Assembly: GCA_038093975.1 (NCBI GenBank)
Contig: JBBPTG010000027.1
Coordinates: forward strand, 155,793-219,792
Source: Chalciporus piperatus
Lineage: Eukaryota; Basidiomycota; Agaricomycetes; Boletales; Boletaceae
Reading direction: 5' to 3'
Length of the DNA: 64,000 nt
Within the stretch, counting starts at the first letter, position 1; the number at the start of each line of letters is the position of its first letter. The translations under genes and the position numbers were made by a program. Of the stretch, positions 24,329 through 36,397 are shown in pieces. The notes below the pieces were generated by a model. The model saw only the letters and a program-made list of their open reading frames with translations, was not told where the DNA came from and made no database searches.

Positions 24329-26872
24329 ATGGACCCTGGGACAAGCCCTGGGATGTCTGCCAAGCCGCCCACCCCACCCTCCTTTCCATCTCACATCGAT
24401 TCCCTTCTTCCTCTTCCCCATTCCTTATACCCTGTCCGTACATCCTCCTCCACCGTACAAGAAACCGACGCTCTTAACGCCGCAAACCGCCACCTGCTCG
24501 TCCCGGTCCATCATCAGCAGATGGACCCCAATGTTCACCCACAGCCAAGGTATCCCAATACTTGCATTCCTTCCTTGATGCCCCCCGGAGTCGACCCCAC
24601 CTCTGTCGATTTCAGGACTTTCTTCCCGTATATCCCAAACGAAGTAAAACACCGCAAGAGAACGTCAAGACATCAACTCAAGGTCCTCGAAGACGTTTTT
24701 CGTAAAGATACTAAACCCAATGCCGTCCTACGCAAAAAACTCGCTGCTGAACTAGAGATGTCTCCACGCGCCGTTCAGGTGCGAGCTTTCCCCCCCTCCC
24801 CTACCCTACGACGCGTGTTGACTCTGCGCATCACGCCCTTTCTCTCTAGGTCTGGTTTCAAAACAGGTATTTTCATTCGTGTCCTCTCCCCTGTCACCCT
24901 GACTCTCCCTTTGCAGACGTGCCAAAGACAAAGCCCTCCGTAAACGCGCTTCTGCAGGTGGAGACCAAGACAAAGGTGCCACCGCGTCCAGTAAAAGGTC
25001 TTCATCACGGGAAAGCTCCCCAATCGACTCTTCAAATTCGCCAACGCCGACGGAGAAGCCTGTACGTCATACAGGAGATGGTATCTCGTCAGAGCCACCT
25101 TTAGAACAGCCTTCCATGCTCAAGATCTCATGTTCCCCTCCGCTCCCACCCGATTTGCCGTGGCCAACTTCTTCAGGCACCCCAGTCGATATCCCACCTC
25201 ACATCCGACTACCGAGTTATGATCAGAATGGGCAAGAACTCGACCCGTTATACGGCACGCGACGTGGCTCCTTGCCGACCGTCATGCCTTCACAGCCGCT
25301 CACGAGCCCACATACGACACAACCGCCCCCGTACTACCCCGACCGACGAAAATCCATGGATGTCGGTTTCTACCGGCTAATGCACCATCCGTTTGCTCGG
25401 GTCGCCAAGGAGATGAACGAAGCTCTGTACCTACCCAAGTCGCCCCTCTCACCTGCCGGTGCTACTCAGGCCAACATGGCGCGTACTCCCCCCGGCATGG
25501 TATCTAGTGTGGGACCGATCCGGACAACCAGTCATACCTACGCACACGCGCGACCAACCCTCGCTCATCGCGCATCAGAGCCACACGTCTTTGCCTCCGC
25601 CCGGCCCCCCTTCCCTCCTGTCCCAGAAGGTGCCCCGCTACAAGCTCCCCCTTCGGTCACGCGTAGATTCTCAGAGAATCGCCTCTTTGCTCTCACATCT
25701 CGCACACTGTCGTCCCCCATCCCTGGCCCCCTTCCCACCCCGGATTTCCAGTTCGGCGACCCCTCATCCGTATCACCCTCCAACACATCACCCATCCCTA
25801 GCGATGTGGAGTCTCCATCAGTCCCTTTGCAATCCCCTGAGATGGCCCAATTACACCGGTGGTCGTTCCCTAGGTCGTGCGAGACGGACCAGGATACGGA
25901 GGACTCCACGAGTCTCAGCGTTTTGACACGGTTCAACTCTGTCGCCAGCACTACGGGTAGTGAATCAAGTGCCATATTCTCCGACGTCAGCAGCAGCTGT
26001 GTTGATCACATTGGGTACGATGCAAACGCGAGGCGAGGGTCTTGGTCAGTGTTGCAGTGATTTTACATCTAGCGTTATTGCTGACGTACGAACGGCAATA
26101 GTGCGTCTGGCAGTTATCTCGAGATGCGCCTTTCTGGGTTAAACGTGACCAGTCGTTCGAGTCAGGGTTCTCTCAACGAGGCACACCTGAACGCGGCTGC
26201 CGCTCTTGCATACCGAGATAAGGTGGCGCGACATGACCATCCCGAGGTCGTCGGGGGTTATATCTCTCCTGCCTCCACGGCTTCACCCGGAGCGAGTCCG
26301 CACATACGCCACGTCAAAGACAATACCCCATCCGGATTGCGCGGCGAAACTGTTTACGAGTATGGCGCTGTGAGCCGTTTTCGCTATCCGTGGTCTACTT
26401 TCATTCCTGACACATTCACCTCAAGCTATCGCAGGTCCCAGAGAACGAGATCTCACAAGCTCGCCGTGGAAGCATACAAGTCCAAGAACCGCATCTCTAC
26501 GTTCCAAATCATGTCGATGCCCAGGGACCCTACCCGACACCCCCTTCTGAGACGGGAGGGCCGTCTCCGGTTCAGTCAACGGTCCAACAGCAACACTACC
26601 CGCACGGCACCAATTTCATGGCCCAAGGTCAATCCAACTTCGCACATTCCAGCGAACCGCCCTTCGTCCCTGGATCTGGGGCTGCTCGATCAGGTTCAGC
26701 ATACCCGCAAGAGCAATCTGAGCAGTTGCGATACCCACCCGAAGGGACATTCCAGGGAGGGTCGAATACGATGGGGCTCCCGCATAACGGCATGTCGACA
26801 TACTCACCCCCTCCAATCGAATATACCTACGCCGCCGGTCATGCTCAAGAACCGTACAGGTCTTTCACCTGA
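24329..26872 (+). CDS. homeodomain transcription factor (Hom-type)
   Basis: DNA-binding regulator of the non-mating-type homeodomain group that in mushrooms includes the fruiting factors Hom1/Hom2; which member is not certain. Five exons (24329-24778, 24850-24866, 24917-26044, 26102-26369, 26435-26872) give 766 residues. The homeodomain is at about residues 107-165: KHRKRTSRHQLKVLEDVF, PNAVLRKKLAAELEMSPRAVQ, then recognition helix VWFQNRRAKDK. The recognition-helix core VWFQN is coded by a 17-nt exon. The rest is disordered: Ser/Pro-rich, with RRG-S and RRKS-type basic phospho-like sites, and a Gln/Tyr-rich tail ending YRSFT. If the intron at 26045 is retained the protein stops at once after RRGSWSVLQ. 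Confidence 0.88.
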
Positions 26873-28524
26873 ACTAGCTTCTCGGGGATAAAGGACGCAA
26901 GGACCCTGTTCACTGAAACAGGGTGTGGCCGGTTTTTACGCATCGCGTCGCTCATGCGACATTCGACTCCTTCAGGCAAATTGTCTGATGGGTTTCTGGT
27001 ATTATACTCATCTCCGGATTCGTCATCATTGGTCTACGTCATTCCCTCTGCTTTCCTTGTCGTGCTCATCTTGGTCAATAATTCATCTTTACTGCATTTA
27101 TCTCTTGCACTGTACATATACTGTTCTTCGTTAAAATGGTCTAACGCTCCCGTTCGTTGTTGGAAGGTGCCTGTTTTTTTCTTTCTTTCTTCGTCTTTCA
27201 TTTCACTCTCATGCTATCCGCTCGCTCTCTCCAGTTACTGATGTCTCGAGGCGCTCTATTCTGTGCCATCAGTCTCCCGATCTTCACACTCCTTATCTCC
27301 GTTTCAGCTATACCTCTCCCTCTCCCTGCTGTTTATCCATCAACGTATTCTTTCCCAACGACCTCTGCTTCACTCTCATTTTCCCCTCCGTCATGCCCTC
27401 CATTTCTTGCGCAACATTCCGCCATACCCTACAACACGTTTTATATTCTCTTTTCCGCACACATCTGCGGCATTCCTCCTCCCCCTTCGTTCCTTTATTG
27501 AACTTCCGACTTTGGTGCTTGCTTCGATACTATTCCAGAAAATTAATGAATTGCCATAATGTGTACCTACCGTAAATGCAACCTCATATTCAAGTTTTTT
27601 TCTTGTTTGCTTTCCGATTCATCGGATCGTGTCACTGTCAACTTGAATTCATGGAGCCAAATCGACGTTGGAATTGGATGCCCTCGCCCGCCGTTCAAGT
27701 TGGCGTGGGCCTAGCCTATTCAGTCGGATGCGTTCCTGTTAACAGGGAGCCGGAACCGACACCGTTCACGGATGGGAGGCGGTGACATTTTATACTTGGA
27801 GCAACGGTGTGTCAATGATCACCGATTAGTATCACTCCCGGATCAAACGTTCGACGACGTGTCGACTGACAAGCTTGAGCCTTTTTTGCTACTGGTTGGC
27901 GCATGTTTCGGTCCAAACGTCAGCCAATCAGAGCTGGAAAGACACTTTCCAATGTTATGTTACACTGAGACTGCTTTGCAGATCAGTGGACTCGACGCTG
28001 TTGAAACTTGAAACACGCCGTTCGATTTCCGCCACCGGCGGTAAACGATTGAGATGAATGATCCACGCAGAATTAATTGAAGGCACCCTAGAGACGTAAT
28101 AACTCTTCCAAAAAAAAAAAATCGTACCTCCAACCAAGAGCGTGGTGCAAGTCCACGTCAGTTGAGCCGAGCGAGCAACTCCCAGAAAATTGAATTCAGA
28201 TCCCATTCGTTTTGAGGGATCTGGGGGCTGATCTACAATAAGGACCCCCAAGTACGTACATGCGCGATATTAACAACGATACATAATTTCATATCCTTTT
28301 CGACATGTGAACGTTGGGTATGTTTTTGGTCAAGATGAGCGGCAGTCGACCGCCGGACTGGGTGTGTAGGACCGAAGTCTGAGACTTCCAGTTGTGAGAG
28401 GTTACCCCATCCGCTGGGAGTCCCCGCCCGCGTTTTAACCGATCAACTGTCGTGGTAGATTATGTACGTGAAAAACGTGGCGAGGCGATGTGGCGGAACA
28501 CCGCGCAATGCTCGAGATTGGGGC
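26873..28524. other. intergenic, convergent 3' flanks
   Basis: Between the homeodomain gene (plus) and the RING/TRAF gene (minus). It is very pyrimidine-rich at 27150-27560, which creates several long but low-complexity plus-strand frames (Ser/Leu/Pro/Phe only). No conserved motif, and no credible exon pair was found. Confidence 0.5.
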
Positions 28525-30378
28525 TCAGAGCTTCGTTCCAGGGGGTGGAGGAAGCGGTGGAGTCTGAATCATCATTGGAGGGTGAAAGACCGGCTGAGGA
28601 GGAAGTGGCGCAGGTACGGGAACAGGCGCGGACGACGAGGCGGTTTCACCCATACGTCCAGTGACCTGGGCGTTCCTGTCCATCATGAGACGGTGTAGCT
28701 GTTCAGGGTTCGAGAAAGAAATATAAGTAAGCGAGCGAAAAATCAGCATTGGAATGCAAAGACAATTGAAACCGTGGTTATGGAGTCCAATATGTACATA
28801 TTGATGGCATTAAATGGGTTCGATGAGCAGACGGACACACCTGGAGACGGATCCCATGAATGGCGTATTTTAGTGAGCCAAGTTCCTCGTTGATACGCAT
28901 GTTCTCGTTCGTAAGCGCGATATCATTGCGGCGGGCCAGAGAGTCGACAGATGCAGCCACAGCGGTTATGGAGTCTCGAAGGCCAACGAGAGACCCCTCC
29001 AAGGACGTGGTTAGGTTCAAAGGGGCGACCGGTGTGATGGGTAACGCGCGATGTCCAGGATACGAATGCGTGTCAAGCAGGCTTCCTGATACGCGGTGGG
29101 CTTGCGTGTGGTTGTGGTTGTGCGATTCGTATACGGCATCAGGAGGAGAGGAGAAAAACGAAGCCACGACATCGTGCTCAGCATCGATGATATCGAATGG
29201 ATCAGGGATGGTAGATGCCTGTGCACTATGGGCAGCAGTCCTAGAAGTCGATGGTCCTTGGAGATTATTATCATTTGCAACATGACCAAGGCGATTGTCT
29301 ACACGGCTCGTTCTGTGCACCTCGGACCGATACCAGGGACCTAGAATAGTCTTGAGGGACTGCATCTGTTGCTGAATGAGTTGCATGATGCCCTCGAGCG
29401 CTTGGACCTTTTGCTTTAGGGCACTATTCTCCGCGGAGAGAGCATAAACGCGGGCGCCGTTTATAGCGAAGAAGCCCTTGATCGATTCATATGGACACGA
29501 AGGGATGTGGGGCGCTGATAGATCGCGACGAGGACCGGTCCACGCGCAGCCATCGTCGACGTGTGTACAGGAAACTATGACTTCCGGACACGTCGTCATG
29601 TGATCTTGCAACTCTGAACGCAGGAATTCGGCAGAACACGAAGAGCAGGTCGCTAGCTTCGAAGAGCATTCCGAATGATGGTCCTATGGTATGAAAACTT
29701 ATCAGCGACTGAAAAGGAAAGGGGACGCGACTCACGCCAAGATCAGTGTATTTAACAGAGGCACCGCATCCGTCACATCGAGTTGAGCGATGGACACATA
29801 CGTCCACATGCTTCCCGCGATCCTTTCTCAAGACCAGCTGATCACAACCCTCTTCAGAGCATGGAATTGTGACATATTGGCATGATTCTTTGATGTGAGG
29901 TTCCAATAGCTGCCGTTGGCATGTGTCCGGACAACCAGCGGTACGCATGGGACATTCTACAATGAGTTCGTCCACGAGCTGAAGATGCATTTACGTCAGA
30001 AGAAGCGAGGGTGCAGACCCGAAAACGTAATACAGACATGTTTCACGATGGGATTGGCTGGGGAGAGATCCTCCATTGAAAGCGCAGAACGGTCAATTGG
30101 GCAATGGGGTGAATGTCTTACTGCTTCGACAATACAGTCGTGACAGAAGGTGTGCATGCATGTCCTTGTTGTGGTCGGGTTTGTGAACGGAGCACTGGAG
30201 AACGGGTGTCAAGACGACTCAGTGTGAAACCGGGTGCCCACCACCCGAGGTCGATCATTGCACGCACTGGCAAATACAACAAATCTGGGCGAATCAACTC
30301 AGCTGTGAGTTTACAGTTTACAGCGAGATCGCCTACCAAGTTACTGTTTGGAGGTTCGACGTAGTTGAAGGAGGCCAT
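28525..30378 (-). CDS. RING finger/TRAF-type zinc finger protein
   Basis: Likely E3-type adaptor. Six exons (30378-30337, 30284-30268, 30194-30038, 29978-29736, 29683-28841, 28698-28525) join in phase to 491 residues. The RING starts at about residue 15: I-C-C-I-C-H-A-P-F, then TCMHTFCHDC and C-P-I-D, so the last ligand is Asp, as in several TRAF-like RINGs. TRAF-type zinc fingers follow (ECPMRTAGC, HIKESCQYVTIPC, GCDQLVLRKD, HVDVCVH, then CSSCSAEFLRSELQDHMTTC). A coiled coil lies after them (ENSALKQKVQALEGIMQLIQQQMQSL), then a low-complexity region and a Pro-rich tail. The second exon is 17 nt and supplies the first RING Cys pair. No MATH/TRAF-C domain is seen. Substrate unknown. Confidence 0.8.
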
Positions 30379-30888
30379 CCTCGTGCTATTGACTCAAGTT
30401 GGTGTGTGCGATTAAGGAAGCTATAGACGCCCGTCGATTTCTAATTATTGAAATCCAACTTGTCGGTTACAGTCTGACAGGGCGACAACTCATTAAACGA
30501 GAAACACCGACTATCCTCGACTATCCGACTTCAATTAACGTTTTACAGAATGGAGGATTCCGTGAACGGTATTTGAAGTCATGTAACACGTCGAACGGCA
30601 TCTATCACTGATACTGATAGGCTTCGCGAAAACGTGAAAAGTGACTAGTTAAAGCGTAGAATGGCCGGGAGCCTTTTGTTTCGAATGGCAGGCGGCGCCT
30701 GCTGGCAGTCGAGGTGTCTTCGACGCCATCAAAGACGCGCCCGTACATGTTTTATACATCATGATTAAAGGAATTTACGGGTCAGTCTTAAATGTTGTTT
30801 ACAGTCGCTGACCCTGTCCGTCCATCAGTACTGAATGACAACTCGCGTGTCCAGACAAGGCTCGCCGACTCCGTGAAGCGCGAATGGG

Positions 30889-32083
30889 TCAGGTAAAGTC
30901 ATCGTCGCCGTCGTCGATATCAACGACCGCCGTGAATGGAGGGGCTTCGGGGATACGTGTGGGTTCTTTCACCACTCTCCTATAAAGAAGAGTGACGATC
31001 ACCAGGAAATTGCATACAACCAATGAGACAATGATCTCCAACCAAGTCAAAAAAGAAAAGTCGGGACAGTGAGACGTACATATGCGGAAGGAAAGTAATC
31101 CTTACTTCTACTAAATTCTAATACCATGGTGGCGATACCTTTATCCATTATAGCTGCTATCTCCGGATTTAATTTACACCTTTCAGGTGAATTTGAGCAT
31201 GTCGGTGGAAACTGAATGCTACAGGGTGTGCGGTCACCAAGATGCACGAGGATCGGGACGAAGACATGTGGATCGCGAGTCAGTCATCATTGCTCGCAGA
31301 CCACGTAACCAGCTTGAAAGACAGTCGAGGAGGGGGGATTTGCTTTGACTCTTCGTTTGCTCATTTTCAAACTTGAAGTTAGGGTCAAGGCGATCGGCTC
31401 AAGTTGGTAGGGAGTTTTTGACTGATACGGAGAGCAAAACGCAAGTCCCGAAGGTGTGTTTAGAAAACACGTTGGTAGGTCCACCCCATTTGGCGCGAAG
31501 TTTCAATACATGCGGCAGCAAGCCTTGATCAAGTTCGTTAGATTCATCCTGAATCGAGGTGCGTTCGTGCACATGGAGGCCAACAATGCGGGCTCTCATT
31601 ACGTGTAGCCAGGCAGCTGGATCAATGTCGACAAACGATTACGCTTTCTGGGAGGGCGACTGAACTGTCGAAGCTACTGGCAACGGAACTTTTTCCAGGA
31701 ATCACGTCATGGTCAAAACCGAAGGCCCACAGTGGGGGCTTCATGTTGGTCTAAGTTGCACAGAGAATATCGTATGATCTTTGGTCAAGTGAGGGAATTC
31801 AGCCATGCTCACATCATTCACGTCTGCTTGAAGAATGAAATGTAGAATTCTCTCCCACCAGACCCCCTGCACGAGCACAATGCTTGGGTGTTATGATTAC
31901 GCGACAACGATCAAGCCATTATTTAGAAATCCCAAGAATGAAGTCATACGTATTGTCCAACAGCACTTCACCTTGAAGATTCGAATGTAATCGGGACAAA
32001 CAAACCTTTCAAACGAAGTGCACCGCCAGAGGCACCTGGAAATGTTCACTTGAAGGAACCGGAATGAAGGATTGCATTTTCAT
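30889..32083 (-). CDS. unrecognised multi-exon gene ending in a membrane segment
   Basis: No single long open frame exists, but a chain of minus-strand exons joins in phase over most of its length. These include GVWWERILHF (near 31870), MKPPLWAFGFDHDVIPGK (near 31740), AWLHVMRARIVGLHVHERT (31610-31550), LRAKWGGPTN then SKTPYQLEPIALTLTSSLK (31500-31370), FPPTCSNSPERC (31210-31180), FSRSKDYFPSAY, then a helix IIVSLVVCNFLVIVTLLY and an acidic cytoplasmic-looking tail ending DIDDGDDDFT at 30889. Introns inferred are 44-100 nt. The 5' end is unresolved; 32083 is a candidate ATG. A one-base frame break near 31645 can be avoided by an intron there, otherwise the gene is decayed. Family not recognised. 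Confidence 0.4.
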
Positions 32084-32244
32084 TCACGAGACACACTGGC
32101 ACGTTCAACGACTAGAAGTTGATGAAAATGGGGTGACGTTAAGATGACCCTTCACGTTGGTAAGTAGTACGCCTTGCGTCTGAATCATGAACGACTTACG
32201 GCTCGCTAACATATGCGAGCTCCACACCCTTAGCCAAAGGAATG

Positions 32245-32252
32245 CATAAAAG
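32245..32252 (+). promoter_or_regulatory. TATA-like box
   Basis: CATAAAAG about 95 bp before the ATG of the small secreted protein gene, followed by a CT-rich leader ending CCAACCAACATG. This layout is typical of strongly expressed fungal genes. Confidence 0.55.
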
Positions 32253-32345
32253 GAGGACCGTCCCCATCGACTCACCTCAGACTCAGTTCTTCTTCCACTT
32301 CAACCGCCTCCAACACTATCACTCGTTGCTCTATACCCAACCAAC

Positions 32346-32870
32346 ATGCGCTTCTCCTCGTCGCTCGTTGCTTTCGCTTACCTCGGCTTCGCTGCTGCTG
32401 CAGCCATCCCCGCCGTTCCCACCGTGTCGACCCCAGTGAGTGCTCCCAGCGTCGTCGCTCGTGCCGTCAATGGCTTGCCCGCCAACCTCGGCAAGCTGCC
32501 CGCCAACGTTCCGGTGCCCGCCGGCAGTGGCATTCCCCAAGTCCCCGGTGTTCCCAACGCCGGCACCAAGCTCCCCTTAGGCAGTCGTGCCGACAATGTC
32601 GGGGATATCCTATCCTCCGCAGGCAGCCCGACCGGCGACAAGGGCAAGGGTGGCAAAGGCGGCAAAGGTGGTAAGGGCGGAAAGGGCACTGTCCGTCGTG
32701 ACGATGGTCCATCTCTCCCTGTTCCCTCCCTCCCTGCCGCAGGGAGCCTGAGCGGCGACACTCTCTCCCCCCTGCTCCCTCTCTCCCTGCCCGCGCGCTC
32801 TAAGGTGGAAAATGCGAGTAAATTTTCTCTCTCCGATGTTGTCAGGGGACTGATTGCGCCTCTCGAATAG
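32346..32870 (+). CDS. small secreted Gly/Lys-rich protein with dibasic site
   Basis: Single exon, 174 residues, no intron. Signal peptide: MRFSSSLVAFAYLGFAAAAA, cleavage expected around residues 18-20. The mature part is Pro/Val/Leu-rich without cysteine. It contains a strict repeat of Lys-Gly-Gly (residues about 99-114) followed by T-V-R-R-D-D, a good Kex2-type dibasic processing site. A hydrophobic, Ser-rich C-terminal third (LPVPSLPAAG..., LSPLLPLSLPARSK) follows. It could be a processed secreted peptide precursor or a structural wall protein. No family recognised. The strong TATA-like box and compact leader suggest high, regulated expression. Confidence 0.75.
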   Translation: MRFSSSLVAFAYLGFAAAAAIPAVPTVSTPVSAPSVVARAVNGLPANLGKLPANVPVPAGSGIPQVPGVPNAGTKLPLGSRADNVGDILSSAGSPTGDKGKGGKGGKGGKGGKGTVRRDDGPSLPVPSLPAAGSLSGDTLSPLLPLSLPARSKVENASKFSLSDVVRGLIAPLE

Positions 32871-33736
32871 TATTCTTGAGCAGCCTCTTAGATCTGGGTG
32901 CTTTAGGGTGCCTGGCGGAGGGGCCGAAGTAGAAAATAATTACAATTCACCTTGATGTCGTATGGTTCTCAATCCTAGACCTGTCCCGTTTTGCTTCTCG
33001 TGCAAAATCGTGCGATAAGTTGCTGTGATGCGTTCGTGCCAACCAAACCACTGCCGGTGGAAGGCTGTTAGTACAAATTCTATAATGGACGATCGATGAT
33101 CTCCTCTTCTTGTTTCGCAGCTGAATGGAGAACAGAGATCAATATGACCGCAGCACTCGTTGGCTATCGAGAAGAAAGATCAGGAGCATTGTCAACCACC
33201 CACCAATACACACCTGTAACCTCGCACATCGTCATTGTGCGATCCGGTATACAGGCATACTTCCCTTGTTTTCCACTCTTGCGGTATTGCTTGAAAGTAG
33301 ACACGCACAGTCAAGTCTTCTGCGCCGGCGCGAGAGCGAGGTGCAACGCGACAAAGAACCATCTGTTCAACCAGCCTTTCACGGAGCATTCAATCTACCC
33401 TAGCGTCCGATATGGATTTCAGACAGAAAAGGCATTCGGTTCCAAGAAAGCGGGTAGAGGAATGATCATCTTCCCGGGCCACTGGGGGAGAAGACAGAAG
33501 CTGAGCCTCATTTTGCCGTGGGTGTAGGAATGCTCGATGCCGAATGTAAAGTTGTAGAAAGCTCCGAGTCTCCCAAACATTGAAAGTAACACTCACGATC
33601 GTCCGCTCTGTCCCGAGAGCGCCTTTCACCGACGCACCGACGCATTCAATCCACCCTGGTCTCTGGACTCGTGAAATTCGATATCCCAAATACGACGTCC
33701 ATGGATCTGGCACCGAACCAGCACAAAAAAAAAAAA
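32871..33736. other. intergenic, no supported gene
   Basis: Between the secreted protein (plus) and the end of DBP7 (minus). Overlapping frames occur on both strands at 33096-33713, without motif or coding-like composition. An A12 run is at 33725-33736, just beyond the DBP7 stop. Confidence 0.5.
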
Positions 33737-36397
33737 CTATATTCGATAACCCTGCACGAGCTTTTGCAACGCAGCACCTGACGCAATCTGAAACTCATTC
33801 GTGCCACTACTCATCATCTTCCCTCCCTTCTTCGTCATCCGACCCTGTGCACGAACGACCTCTGTCATGCGTCTCTCCGCATCGCCTGTACGGAGTTCTG
33901 ATACGCCCAAATCGCGGTCGCGAGCGTGAGGTTTCTGACCGCCTAACCCAGACGCGTGCGTTGGCTTGCTGGGTTTGGATCTGGAATTAAAATTGGAATT
34001 GGACTTGGCGGGCCCCGACTTGTCTTTCTTGCCTGGGTTGGTAATCGCTTTTGGTGCTTCTCGAAGGGCGAAGGATTTGGCGAGATGTCCGATGTGCAAA
34101 TGGCGGACGTGGAATATATGTTTTTCGTTGGTCGGATGGGTAGAATAGGCCCTCATATGGGAGAGGAAAGCTTTTCGCGCGAGCTCCGCATGCTACACAA
34201 TCCATGTGAGAACCGCGAAGAGAGACGAATAAACACAGAAGAAACGATGGCAGGATATCACACACACCTCCTTTTTTCGTAACACCCATCGCTCGAACGA
34301 TAGCTGCACCTCCGTCGCACGAGCCTCGTACTCAGACCCCCTGCCTCCGAAACCTTTTGCCAAGACGCTTTCCACGCCAGTTCCCTCGAGCGAGACGTTT
34401 GCCTTTGGATCTGATTTGTCCGCCAAATCACCTGTCATCTTCCCTTCCACCCATTTAACCCACTCCGATTCGCTCGGAGAGACTATACTCCACGCCTCTC
34501 CTCCCTTACCCGCACGTGCAGTCCGTCCAACTCGGTGTACGTACTCGGTTGCTCCACCTTCGGTGGGGAGGTCGTATTGGATAACAGCACGCACGAGGGG
34601 CAGATCGAGACCACGGGAGGCGACAGATGTACAAAGAAGGATAGAGGAGGATGCGGCGGGTTGTTTACCCTTACCAGATGCCGTGGACGAGAAGCCGCGT
34701 AGGGATGCAAGTCGGGTTGGGGTGGGAAGGGATCCGTGAAGCCGGTAGACGAGGGTATCAGGAAGCAGAGGAGACGTTACTGATACTTTTTCGCCGTTCG
34801 CGAGATCTTGGTCGTCCGAACCGTCGGCGTCGGCGTCAGATTCTTCAGCGTTATCGTTCGAGTCTCCTGTCTCGAGACCACCGGCTTCCATCTGTGATCC
34901 ACCGAGGAGGTGCCAGTGGAAATCAACAGAATCTGTGCAGCTCAAGAAGACGATGATTTTTGAACCTTTTTTCGCTTGATTTTGTGCGAGGATAGATCGT
35001 AGGAGGGAAACCAGAGCGACGAGGCGTAGTTTCAGGGGAACGATCACGTACTTTTGAGAAAGCTGTGCAGGTGGTGTGAAGTTTTCTGATGATGTAGCCG
35101 GCGCAGCGCCATCGGGTTTATGTGATGGATCGAGGAGTTGTTCCTTCTCGGTATCGAAGGCTTTGATCATGAGAGGATTCACCAAAGTCGTCCCAGCCAG
35201 CTTTTGAACGTCCTCTCGGATAGTTGCTGAGCAGAGTATGGTTCGCCGTGTGCGGTCCCAATCCCACCCCCCGACCTCCAAGCTTTTCCCCTCCTTTACG
35301 GCCTGGGCAGCCAATTTTCGGCGACCGTCTAGTCCCTGTATGATACCCTTGATCGTCTCCTCAAAGCCAAGTTCCATGAGTCGATCGGCTTCGTCGAGGA
35401 CCAACCACCTGCATTTCCCAACATTAAACGAAGATGTATTCTGCAAGTGATCAAGCAGTCGTCCGGGCGTCGACACGAGTATCGGAATACCTTTCCTCAA
35501 GCGCGCCTTTTCGTGGGTTCGAGTCGCCCCACCGGATAGCAAACCTGATACGAGCCAACGGGTGTATCGAGCCGATTCGGAGTCCTCAGACTCGCCATCC
35601 AGTCGGAGTTTGAGTGTGAGCAAGGACTCGAGGACGTCTGAGATTTGTTTTGCAAGTTCGCGAGTGGGAGCGATGATGACGGCGAGTGTACCGATGGTAC
35701 GGTCAATGTAGGAGTTGGTACTCAAGGGAAGGAGATCGTGGATGATGGGAAGGAGGAACGAAAGCGTCTTTCCCGATCCCGTTTGGGATTGTATGAATAC
35801 GTCTCGTTCTGTCATGTCTTCTGAGGGAGGGTTGGTAAACACGGGAAGAGCAGCTCGTTGAATGGACGTCGGCTTCGTGACTCCCATCTTTGATTCTAGA
35901 TGGGCGACTAGCAGTGGGTGGAGGCCGAGTTCTGAAAATCCAGATGAAGAGACGAGTGGGGCATTACTGGGCTTGGAAGGTGTTTTCGGAGCAGCCTTGT
36001 GAACTGGGGCATCAATTTTGGGGTTGTATGAGAACAAGGATGATATGATTTGAGTTGGAGGCTTGGATGGGCCCGTCGGTCGGCCGGACGAGTGCATAGC
36101 ATCTCGATCTGAAGGTTTGCTCTGCCGCGGTCGCTTCGCCGGTCGAGGAGAATCGACTTCATCAACATCGGAGTCATCGCCAGGAGCTTGTGCCTCAGAG
36201 CCCCGAGGCACGTTTGGCTTTGCCTTGCGCTTTTGCGCTCGTTTGGTCTTTAACCTGACAGGCTGTAAGTCTGGATCAAGGTCTCATAGTGGGGGGACGC
36301 ACCTATCCGTCCATCGACCTGATTTCTTGACGGTGACATGTTTTGAATGTGCAGGAGGAGCATCTGTAGCGATGTTCAGGACGAGTCCATCGTCCAT
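33737..36397 (-). CDS. DBP7: DEAD-box RNA helicase Dbp7
   Basis: Nucleolar ATP-dependent helicase for assembly of early 60S ribosomal particles. Three exons (36397-36303, 36254-34268, 34192-33737) join to 845 residues. The N-terminus [10 protein letters not shown]...SGRWTDRLKTKR matches Dbp7. Helicase motifs: Q motif ([23 protein letters not shown] region), [69 protein letters not shown]. The last exon carries the Dbp7 C-terminal block [16 protein letters not shown]...[18 protein letters not shown] and a basic tail. The start was placed in the short first exon because the long exon has no ATG at its head, only a GTG. Paired divergently with the cyclophilin gene. Confidence 0.95.

Noticed and set aside
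27157..27559. Long plus-strand frames suggesting a membrane protein
   Set aside because: They consist of Ser, Leu, Phe and Pro from a CT-rich tract, have no splice partners and lie in a 3' flank.
34193..36211. DBP7 as a single 672-residue ORF starting at a GTG
   Set aside because: A short upstream exon with a real ATG and the conserved Dbp7 N-terminus joins in phase, and a downstream exon supplies the conserved C-terminal block.
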